Shown: piece by piece, positions 1 to 4,778 of the stretch | Layout of the letters: every line of letters begins with the position of its first letter | Position numbering within the stretch: position 1 is the first letter of the stretch | From: Promethearchaeota archaeon | Lineage (GTDB): Archaea > Asgardarchaeota > Lokiarchaeia > Sigynarchaeales > SOKP01 | Direction of reading: 5' to 3' | Assembly: GCA_016839655.1 (NCBI GenBank) | Contig: JAEOTW010000402.1 | Coordinates: forward strand, 1-8,037 | DNA length: 8,037 nucleotides | The notes under the pieces: generated by a model | The model's database searches: none | What the model saw: the letters and a program-made list of their open reading frames with translations, nothing else | Told to the model about the DNA's origin: nothing | Program-made: the position numbers and the translations under genes

Positions 1-61
1 CGATAATATCATAGTATTACCTATTTACATCAAAATTTTAAAAACAAGAATCTTTAATTAA

Positions 62-93
62 TAACACTTACTTTTAAAAAAACTTGAGTGTTA
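62..93 (+). promoter_or_regulatory. Candidate promoter flanked by an inverted repeat, upstream of the ferric-reductase-like gene
   Basis: A TATA-like element TTTTAAAA lies at 72-79, centred about 26 bp before the ATG at 102. This is the spacing expected for an archaeal promoter making a leaderless or near-leaderless transcript. Perfect 7-bp inverted arms surround it: TAACACT at 62-68 and AGTGTTA at 87-93, with 18 bp between. A dimeric regulator bound there would cover the TATA box and the start site. The arms are short, and such repeats can arise by chance in AT-rich DNA, so the operator idea is an inference. Confidence 0.4.
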
Positions 94-101
94 AATAAAA
101 T

Positions 102-707
102 ATGCCTGCACCTAAAAAAGAAGCTTTATATATAATTGTGCCTACTCTGGGCTTGTATATACTTATATTGATATTATTTCTATTAACCCCATTCCTTAAT
201 GTTGCTGATTTTTTTACTAGATTTGGGGCACTATTTGGATTTACTTCGATGTTTATAGCAACGATGATGACCCCCTTTGCTGTACAGTTGTATAAAATCT
301 TTGGAAAACCATTTGTAAAGATGCATCATATCTATTCAATAACAGGGCTTTTATTGGTTACACTCCATCCTTTGGTTTTTGCTGTTTCTGTAGATAATAT
401 ATTAGTTTTCATTCCAGATTTTAGTTCTTGGTATGGTTTTTGGTCTTTAGGCGGACGTTTAGCACTAATTCTAATCTATTTAGCTATTGTAGGCGCACTT
501 TTAAGGAAAAAAACAACAAAATATTGGAGAATTATCCATGGTTTAAATTACGTTGCATTATTCCTCGCATATATTCATGGAGTTCTTATAGGTATCGATT
601 TTCAAAATATTGGGATTCTTATTATCTTTACATGCATGATAATTCTCAGTTTTGGCACTTTAATTTTTAAAAGATATAAAACTTTTAAGAGAAAGAAAAA
701 GAGTTAA
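102..707 (+). CDS. Ferric-reductase-like transmembrane haem protein (stand-alone membrane domain)
   Basis: This is a 201-residue membrane protein of the ferric reductase / NADPH oxidase / MsrQ (YedZ) transmembrane superfamily, which passes electrons across the membrane through two b-type haems. About six hydrophobic helices are visible, near residues 8-30, 38-60, 76-98, 115-134, 148-165 and 168-188, followed by a Lys/Arg-rich C-terminal tail that should be cytoplasmic. The likely haem ligands are His75 or His76 with His89 in the third helix, and His146 with His159 around the fifth. Spacings of 13-14 and 13 residues match the bis-haem arrangement known in the family. There is no FAD- or NAD(P)H-binding domain, and none is encoded nearby, so the electron donor must come from elsewhere. 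An MsrQ-like role is possible, but no MsrP-type reductase gene is present. The ATG at 102 lies about 26 bp after a TATA-like element, so the mRNA may be nearly leaderless. The superfamily call is firm; the substrate is unknown. Confidence 0.82.
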   Translation: MPAPKKEALYIIVPTLGLYILILILFLLTPFLNVADFFTRFGALFGFTSMFIATMMTPFAVQLYKIFGKPFVKMHHIYSITGLLLVTLHPLVFAVSVDNILVFIPDFSSWYGFWSLGGRLALILIYLAIVGALLRKKTTKYWRIIHGLNYVALFLAYIHGVLIGIDFQNIGILIIFTCMIILSFGTLIFKRYKTFKRKKKS

Positions 708-721
708 TCTTGAGTAAGATA

Positions 722-732
722 TTTTTTTTTTT
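722..732 (+). terminator. Candidate oligo-T terminator of the ferric-reductase-like gene
   Basis: Eleven consecutive T residues begin 14 bp after the stop codon of the 102-707 gene and lie just before the 3' end of the convergent methyltransferase gene. Archaeal RNA polymerase can terminate at U-rich tracts without a strong hairpin. I see no clear stem-loop upstream of the run. Confidence 0.5.
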
Positions 733-745
733 AGAATTTATTATT

Positions 746-1465
746 TTATATAGAAATCTTAGCTAAATACATTCCATCTTCTTCTTTACAGATGATCTTA
801 CAAGATAATCCAAGTTCTAGGGTAATTTCTTTAAGTGTATTAGGATCTATTTGTATATTTTGGAATTTTTCTCCTAGATTTTTTCTATATTTCATTTGTA
901 AAGTTCCTTCACCAACATATCTTCCCAACTTCCGGTTTCTTTCCATATAATCAAGAAGAAATTGTTCTTGAACTAAATTAGTATCAATCGAATCAAGAAT
1001 TATTATTCCTTCTGGTCTGAGGAGTGTTTTACAGTAAGATAAGAATCTTTTAATTCCTTTTAAATTCCCTACGAATCCGATTGACCTTCCCAAGAGAAGA
1101 ATCGTATCAAATGAATCCATTTTTAAACTATAAAAATCTGTACATTGAACATGTTTTACTCCTCTTTTTCTCATTATTTCACAAGCATGAGAGGATATAT
1201 CAATCGCATAAACTTCAAGGCCTAATTTTTGAATTTCCAAACTATGTGGTCCAACTCCTGCTCCCATATCTAAAACTTTACCTTTGCATAATCGTATTGC
1301 TTCTTTTTCTAAATTTGTAAAATCCTTAGAGCTTCGAAAGAAATATTGAATGGGAACATTAAATTTAAATCCATCATCTCGAATTAAAGTGATCTCTGCG
1401 TTTTTTTTACCGTTATAAAAATCTTCAAGAGCTTCTCCAAAAGGTTCCATTCCTTTTTCTTTCAT
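746..1465 (-). CDS. Class I SAM-dependent methyltransferase
   Basis: This 239-residue protein has a Rossmann-type methyltransferase core. Motif I is VLDMGAGVGPHS (residues 64-75), the SAM-binding glycine loop. The acidic strand-2 end is VYAIDIS (85-91, Asp89 expected to contact the ribose hydroxyls). Motif II is FDTILLLG (119-126). The strand around LRPEGIIILDS (149-159) is the usual post-motif III segment. An N-terminal segment with PIQYFFR (residues 38-44) precedes the core, as in many uncharacterised small-molecule methyltransferases. The substrate cannot be read from the sequence. The gene follows the cyclophilin-like gene on the same strand with a 20-bp gap, so the two are probably co-transcribed. 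I chose the ATG at 1465. A second in-frame ATG five codons later (1450) is also possible, because a purine-rich AAAAAGGA stretch directly precedes it. No strong Shine-Dalgarno sequence settles the start. Confidence 0.85.
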   Translation of the reverse strand: MKEKGMEPFGEALEDFYNGKKNAEITLIRDDGFKFNVPIQYFFRSSKDFTNLEKEAIRLCKGKVLDMGAGVGPHSLEIQKLGLEVYAIDISSHACEIMRKRGVKHVQCTDFYSLKMDSFDTILLLGRSIGFVGNLKGIKRFLSYCKTLLRPEGIIILDSIDTNLVQEQFLLDYMERNRKLGRYVGEGTLQMKYRKNLGEKFQNIQIDPNTLKEITLELGLSCKIICKEEDGMYLAKISI

Positions 1466-1485
1466 AATTATAATAATGTTGAATT

Positions 1486-1869
1486 TTATTCTCCTTTTTT
1501 TACCTTTCCTTGAAAGGAGGAAAATTGATTAAAAATTAACTTAGTGTTGCCTTCAATTTTAGCAAAAATGTTAACAGGACTAGCAGCGACAGGTTTATCT
1601 CCTGAACTTGCTGGAGTCGGTCCCCAGAAGATACAAAATCCTTGACCACTAATCCAATATCCAACATCTCCGATATCACATTCCGTTTGAGAGTTTTCTG
1701 CGGGAATTGATACAGGACAATCACCATAAAGTTCTTCGCCCCATCTTGATAAACTAATATCAAATGGAAGAGCATCCCAAATTGCTTGACATGTCTTGGG
1801 ATTTTTGTCTATTAACAGTTTAGCTTTTACCTCTCCGATTTTTTCATTTTCAATTATTACATATTTCAT
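1486..1869 (-). CDS. TM1367-type cyclophilin-like protein
   Basis: This 127-residue protein matches the small prokaryotic cyclophilin-like family typified by Thermotoga TM1367 (Pfam Cyclophil_like), which has the fold of peptidyl-prolyl isomerases but no established activity. Recognisable segments are NPKTCQAIWDALPF (residues 23-36), RWGEELYGD (42-50), GDVGYWISGQGFCIFWGPTP (67-86) and ASPVNIFAKIEG (96-107), all in the usual order for the family. The length is normal, so the gene looks intact. There is no signal peptide or membrane segment, so it should be cytosolic. It is first of a probable two-gene minus-strand unit with the methyltransferase. A TATA-like stretch about 35 bp upstream would give a short leader. 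Cys28, Cys51, Cys65 and Cys79 are notable, but I see no metal-site pattern. The family call is confident; the biochemical role is unknown. Confidence 0.85.
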   Translation of the reverse strand: MKYVIIENEKIGEVKAKLLIDKNPKTCQAIWDALPFDISLSRWGEELYGDCPVSIPAENSQTECDIGDVGYWISGQGFCIFWGPTPASSGDKPVAASPVNIFAKIEGNTKLIFNQFSSFQGKVKKGE

Positions 1870-1891
1870 GATGCTATATCAAAAATTATGG

Positions 1892-1914
1892 TTTTAACAA
1901 TATATAATAATCAT
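1892..1914. repeat. Imperfect 23-bp direct repeat, copy 1 (divergent promoter region)
   Basis: This segment begins TTTTAACAA and matches 1971-1993 at 19 of 23 positions in the same orientation. It overlaps the candidate TATA element of the minus-strand unit. The two copies start 79 bp apart and lie near opposite ends of the 157-bp divergent intergenic region. This could be a shared regulator site or coincidence in low-complexity AT-rich sequence. Confidence 0.35.
1901..1909 (-). promoter_or_regulatory. Candidate TATA box for the cyclophilin-like/methyltransferase unit
   Basis: On the minus strand this reads TATTATATA, centred about 35 bp before the ATG at 1869. That would place the transcription start roughly 9 nt before the start codon. 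The whole intergenic region is AT-rich, so this is only a positional candidate. Confidence 0.3.
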
Positions 1915-1970
1915 TAATATTTAAACAGAATAAATAGAACAATACAAATAAAACTAAAAAACAAATTTAA

Positions 1971-1993
1971 TTTTAACAAACAATAATAATTAT
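1971..1993. repeat. Imperfect 23-bp direct repeat, copy 2 (divergent promoter region)
   Basis: This is the second copy of the TTTTAACAA-initiated segment. It ends 33 bp before the start codon of the plus-strand gene at 2027. It differs from the copy at 1892-1914 at four positions, three of them adjacent in the middle. Confidence 0.35.
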
Positions 1994-1996
1994 AGG

Positions 1997-2008
1997 CATA
2001 ATAAAAAA
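1997..2008 (+). promoter_or_regulatory. Candidate TATA element for the ATC-hydrolase-like/DUF364 pair
   Basis: CATAATAAAAAA is centred about 25 bp before the ATG at 2027, the archaeal TATA-to-start distance for a near-leaderless mRNA. A purine-rich GTGAAAGAG follows before the ATG and could aid ribosome binding. Support is positional only. Confidence 0.3.
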
Positions 2009-2026
2009 GTGAAAGAGTTTTAGAAT

Positions 2027-2470
2027 ATGGTACAAAATAACGTTGACAAATTACCTTTAAATCCAATTGAAGCTCAAGGTTTATTGATTAAAGCGGTGTA
2101 TAAAAAGTTTGGAGTAGAAGTATTGTCTATTATAAAGAATGTTTGTGGGAAGCAAGGAAAGGCGTTGGGTTTAAAAGTTAAAAAAAAAATTCCAAATAAC
2201 AATTTGACTACTGTCGCTAAAGCATTTTCAAAAAGTTTTAATCCAAATTTCGTTAAAGTAATTTTTATCTCGGATGAAAAATTCCAGATTCATGGTACTA
2301 AGTGTCCTTTTGGTCTTGAAAATACCTCTAGAGAATTATGTGAAGCCGTTATGGCCATAGACCATGAGTATTTTCGTGAAGCAGTTAGTGATCAGATCGA
2401 ACTCAAGATTCTCAAAACTGTTGCGGAGGGAGACCCTTATTGTGATACCGTTTACGAAATAATGAGATAA
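2027..2470 (+). CDS. ATC-hydrolase/'methanogen output'-like small cysteine-containing protein
   Basis: This 147-residue soluble protein resembles the L-2-amino-thiazoline-4-carboxylic acid hydrolase-like family (Pfam ATC_hydrolase) and related 'methanogen output' domains. In archaea these occur both alone and as output domains of sensory proteins. The recognisable part is the C-terminal half: CPFGL with Cys93, a second cysteine Cys105 in the helix RELCEAVMAID, and the ending AEGDPYCDTVYEI with Cys139. The CP...C...GDPYC layout is the family hallmark and may form a metal or substrate site. Cys40 is additional. The N-terminal half has a long amphipathic region and a basic patch around residues 49-54. 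The DUF364-family gene follows on the same strand after 26 bp, so the pair is probably an operon. Most archaeal members have no demonstrated hydrolase activity, so the enzymatic name should not be taken literally. The family call is by motif recognition. Confidence 0.6.
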   Translation: MVQNNVDKLPLNPIEAQGLLIKAVYKKFGVEVLSIIKNVCGKQGKALGLKVKKKIPNNNLTTVAKAFSKSFNPNFVKVIFISDEKFQIHGTKCPFGLENTSRELCEAVMAIDHEYFREAVSDQIELKILKTVAEGDPYCDTVYEIMR

Positions 2471-2496
2471 TCATATTCCTAAGAATATTATCAACT

Positions 2497-3309
2497 ATGA
2501 TTTTAGAAAAAACTATCGACTTGATTAAACGAATTTATAAAATCCATAAGATTATACCCCCTAAAGCTACAAAAGTTATTATTGGATTAGGATACACGGG
2601 TGTAGAAGTGACTGGTTATGCTTATGAACCTTTTTTAGGATTAGCCTCAACCTTACCAAGTATTATCAATACAACTGATTGTAATAAAATTGATTTTGCT
2701 GGAAATCTTACAGACAGAAATCTTAGCGAGCTATTAAACTGGGCTATTGAATCCTCCAGTATAAAAAAAATCATTGGTATCGCAACTTTAAATGGAGTAT
2801 CTCAACATGTTCTACGGATAATGAATCCCTACAAAAAAATTAAGGAAAATTTGAGTAAATATTTAGAAATTAATAAAGACACGAATATAACATTTATTGG
2901 CTTAATCAAACCATTGATACGTAAATTAAGTAAAGTAACTCAAAAGATAACAATAGTTGAAGATACACTAACCATTTCACCAGAGTTTAATCAATTCAAC
3001 TTTAAGCAGAATATAAGTCAATTAAAGGATGAAGAAATATATACGGATATATTATATTGTACTGGAACTACTTTAATAAATAACACTCTCGAATCTATAT
3101 TAGAAATTTATAAAAGAAGAGCTCGAAAAATTATTTTGCTTGGCCCAACTGCAAGTATGATCCCTGATATTCTTTTTGATTATGGTATTGATATAGTGGG
3201 AGGAATGGAGATCTTTAATTCAGAAGCTACAATACAGATTTTACAAGAAGGAGGGGGAACAAAGCTATTTAAAAAATTTGGTAGAAAATATAATCTTACG
3301 AGAGAATGA
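2497..3309 (+). CDS. DUF4213/DUF364 putative heavy-metal chelation protein
   Basis: This 270-residue protein has the two-domain layout of the family annotated as putative heavy-metal chelation proteins. The N-terminal DUF4213 part spans roughly residues 28-105, with IIGLGYTGVEVTGY (28-41), GLAST (48-52), FAGNLTD (67-73) and IGIATLNGVSQHV (93-105). The C-terminal DUF364 part spans roughly 130-262. It includes LYCTGTTLINNTLESIL (186-202), LLGPTASMIPDILFDYGIDI (214-233) and the closing GG...EGGGTKLFKKFG (235-262). These are strongly characteristic, so the family call is confident. Structures of the family suggest an enolase-like N-terminal and a Rossmann-like C-terminal fold, but no reaction is established. 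There are only two cysteines, Cys62 and Cys188, the latter inside the TGTT segment. Length is normal and there is no membrane segment. It is probably co-transcribed with the upstream ATC-hydrolase-like gene. Confidence 0.85.
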   Translation: MILEKTIDLIKRIYKIHKIIPPKATKVIIGLGYTGVEVTGYAYEPFLGLASTLPSIINTTDCNKIDFAGNLTDRNLSELLNWAIESSSIKKIIGIATLNGVSQHVLRIMNPYKKIKENLSKYLEINKDTNITFIGLIKPLIRKLSKVTQKITIVEDTLTISPEFNQFNFKQNISQLKDEEIYTDILYCTGTTLINNTLESILEIYKRRARKIILLGPTASMIPDILFDYGIDIVGGMEIFNSEATIQILQEGGGTKLFKKFGRKYNLTRE

Positions 3310-3341
3310 AATTATATAAATTCTTGAATTTCTATAAGATT

Positions 3342-3350
3342 TTTATAAAA
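3342..3350 (+). promoter_or_regulatory. Candidate TATA box for the first small GTPase
   Basis: TTTATAAAA is centred about 32 bp before the ATG at 3378, implying a leader of only a few nucleotides. A near-perfect palindrome, AAATTC-TT-GAATTT, lies just upstream at 3318-3331. It could be an operator or part of the 3' end of the DUF364 transcript. This suggests the GTPase is transcribed separately from the preceding gene, despite a gap of only 68 bp. Confidence 0.4.
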
Positions 3351-3377
3351 AAAAATTATTTCTAAAATACCTATAAA

Positions 3378-3908
3378 ATGGCAGAATTATCATTCAAAGT
3401 AATTGTTATTGGACCTGCCGCAGTAGGGAAATCCAGCCTTATCCGAAGATTTATTGAGGATAAATTCACTTTAACCTATAAATTTACTATCGGTGTAGAT
3501 TTTTCAACTAAAATTATAGAATATGCACCAGGAAAGAAAGCAAGAGCAACAATTTGGGATATTGGTGGCCAAGATCGATTTAAAACACTACGTCGTAATT
3601 TTTATGAAGGTACACATGGCGCAATAGTGGTGTTTGATCTTTCTAGAGCCCAAACTTTTTCAAAAATGAAAGAATGGGTGTCTGACATGAACCAGTTGCT
3701 TGAAGAAAAAGTTCCCCTTGTAATTCTTGGAAATAAAGTAGATTTAATTCCTGAAATAGGTGATGTAATCGATAAAGAAGAACCAAAACTATATGCTGAT
3801 AAGATGGATAGTACATATATAGAAACATCAGCTAAATCTGGTGAAAATATTCAAAAAGCATTTGTTGAACTTACTAAAAAAATAATAAAGAACACTCTAA
3901 ACGAATAA
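3378..3908 (+). CDS. Ras/Rab-like small GTPase, copy 1 of 3
   Basis: This 176-residue single-domain GTPase has all five G motifs. The P-loop is GPAAVGKS (12-19). The switch I threonine is Thr37 in TIGVDF, the Rab-type signature. Switch II is WDIGGQDR (60-67) with the catalytic Gln65. The guanine-specificity motif is NKVD (119-122), and ETSAK is at 149-153. It is therefore expected to bind and hydrolyse GTP. The switch I segment and the FYEGTHGAIVVFD stretch resemble Rab proteins, whereas IGGQ is the form usual in Arf-type GTPases. The positions matching Ras Gly12 and Gly13 are both Ala. There is no cysteine anywhere, so no C-terminal prenylation, and residue 2 is Ala, so no myristoylation. 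Membrane attachment, if any, must be indirect. The C-terminal tail is almost absent compared with eukaryotic Rabs of about 200 residues. No GAP, GEF, longin or roadblock gene is in the window. It is about 65% identical to the next GTPase by hand alignment. Confidence 0.93.
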   Translation: MAELSFKVIVIGPAAVGKSSLIRRFIEDKFTLTYKFTIGVDFSTKIIEYAPGKKARATIWDIGGQDRFKTLRRNFYEGTHGAIVVFDLSRAQTFSKMKEWVSDMNQLLEEKVPLVILGNKVDLIPEIGDVIDKEEPKLYADKMDSTYIETSAKSGENIQKAFVELTKKIIKNTLNE

Positions 3909-3920
3909 ATCCCACCCTGA

Positions 3921-3932
3921 TTTTTTGATTTT
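3921..3932 (+). terminator. Candidate T-rich terminator after the first GTPase
   Basis: TTTTTTGATTTT begins 13 bp after the stop codon. Interrupted T-runs of this kind can end archaeal transcripts. I see no strong stem in front of it. Confidence 0.35.
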
Positions 3933-4034
3933 GTTGAAAGAGAAAAAATTTTCCATTTTTACCTAAAATTCATATATAAAATAGGATAAAAAGAAATTCT
4001 TATTTATTTATAAAGTCTGTTAAAAACTAGTATT

Positions 4035-4075
4035 TAATTAGGAATTCTCTCATTCAATTAATATATAATTAGGAA
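4035..4075 (+). promoter_or_regulatory. Direct repeats and TATA-like element upstream of the second GTPase
   Basis: The decamer TAATTAGGAA occurs at 4035-4044 and again at 4066-4075, 31 bp apart start to start, which is about three helical turns. The second copy overlaps a TATA-like AATATATAATT (4060-4070) centred about 54 bp before the ATG at 4119. That implies a leader of about 28 nt. A further partial match, AATAGGA, follows at 4075-4081. The rest of the 210-bp gap (3909-4118) is AT-rich and has another TATA-like run near 3973-3982. A regulatory role is inferred from position and repetition. Confidence 0.35.
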
Positions 4076-4118
4076 ATAGGATTTTTTGGAAAAAAACTAA
4101 TAAGCTTCACATCCATAA

Positions 4119-4649
4119 ATGTATGAATATATATTGAAAATAATTGTCATAGGACCTAGTAGTGTTGGAAAGTCCTCTCTCATTCGCAGATTTGTTGAGA
4201 ATGAATTCTCTTTTAATTATAAGTTCACAATAGGCGTAGAAATCAATTCTAAAATAGTGGAATATAAGGAGGGAGCATTCGCTCAACTTACAATTTGGGA
4301 TATCGGAGGTCAAGATCGCTTTAAGATATTACGTCGAAATTTTTACGAAGGCACATATGGGGCATTGGTGGTATTTGATCTTTCCAGAGCCAAGACTTTT
4401 TCAGAAATGAAACAATGGGTATCTGATATGAATCAGATACTTGAAAGAAAAGTTCCATTCATAATTCTGGGAAACAAATCTGATTTAGTTCCCAAAATTG
4501 GTGAATCATTAAATCAAAATGATCCTATTCATTTTGCTGAGAAATTAGATAGTGTTTATCTTGAAACATCAGCAAAAATGGGTGTTAATGTTCAAGAAGC
4601 ATTTACTCAACTTACTAAAATGATTGTAAAAAATTCTTTTGGTGAATGA
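4119..4649 (+). CDS. Ras/Rab-like small GTPase, copy 2 of 3
   Basis: This 176-residue GTPase aligns with the 3378-3908 gene product without gaps, and all motifs fall at the same residue numbers: GPSSVGKS (12-19), Thr37 in TIGVE, WDIGGQDR (60-67), NKSD (119-122) and ETSAK (149-153). Ras Gly12 and Gly13 are both matched by Ser. Residues 58-113, covering switch II and the following helices, are nearly the same in the two proteins. The flank after switch I (41-57) and the segment at 121-146 have changed most. This pattern fits paralogues that keep a common partner surface while diverging elsewhere. There is no cysteine and no C-terminal tail, so no lipid anchor. The G4 motif NKSD differs from the NKVD of its neighbours but is a normal variant. 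It is separated by 210 bp from the first copy, with its own candidate promoter. Confidence 0.93.
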   Translation: MYEYILKIIVIGPSSVGKSSLIRRFVENEFSFNYKFTIGVEINSKIVEYKEGAFAQLTIWDIGGQDRFKILRRNFYEGTYGALVVFDLSRAKTFSEMKQWVSDMNQILERKVPFIILGNKSDLVPKIGESLNQNDPIHFAEKLDSVYLETSAKMGVNVQEAFTQLTKMIVKNSFGE

Positions 4650-4720
4650 GCTATTTCTCTAATTTTAAATTTTGTCGCCCTAAAATAGAATTTCTATTTA
4701 AACTCAATGTTTTGGAAAAA

Positions 4721-4729
4721 TTTTAAATA
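4721..4729 (+). promoter_or_regulatory. Candidate TATA box for the third GTPase
   Basis: TTTTAAATA is centred about 54 bp before the ATG at 4779, the same distance as the candidate in front of the second GTPase. The 11-mer TTTTGGAAAAA just before it (4710-4720) also occurs upstream of the second GTPase (4084-4094), though at a different distance from the start codon. The gap between the genes is 129 bp. Confidence 0.3.
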
Positions 4730-4778
4730 TCAGACTAAGATTATTTATTAGAATTGTAATTTTGATTCCATATTTATC

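Noticed and set aside
428..670. Plus-strand open frame of 80 codons overlapping the ferric-reductase-like gene
   Set aside because: It lies wholly inside the 102-707 gene in another frame, and its translation has no recognisable domain. It is a shadow of the real gene.
1081..1320. Plus-strand open frame of 79 codons antisense to the methyltransferase
   Set aside because: It covers the conserved SAM-binding motifs of the minus-strand gene and has no sensible domain of its own.
1536..1775. Minus-strand open frame of 79 codons inside the cyclophilin-like gene
   Set aside because: It overlaps the clearly conserved family motifs in another frame and is not credible as a gene.
2027..3309. The ATC-hydrolase-like and DUF364 proteins as GAP or GEF partners of the GTPases
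   Set aside because: Neither protein has a roadblock, longin, TBC or DENN feature, and a separate promoter precedes the first GTPase. Adjacency alone is not enough.
3318..3331. AAATTC-TT-GAATTT palindrome as a strong terminator of the DUF364 gene
   Set aside because: The stem is only 6 bp and AT-rich with a 2-nt centre, and no immediate T-tract follows it. I mention it only as context for the GTPase promoter.
3643..3828. Minus-strand open frame of 61 codons antisense to the first GTPase
   Set aside because: It overlaps the NKVD region of a fully intact GTPase. There is no domain and no promoter.
3909..4118. A small gene or structured RNA in the 210-bp gap between the first two GTPases
   Set aside because: The sequence is AT-rich with no convincing reading frame, no extended stem, and no tRNA-like arms. 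Only short repeats and TATA-like runs are visible.
4107..4313. Minus-strand open frame of 68 codons antisense to the second GTPase
   Set aside because: It is antisense to the P-loop and switch regions of an intact GTPase gene.
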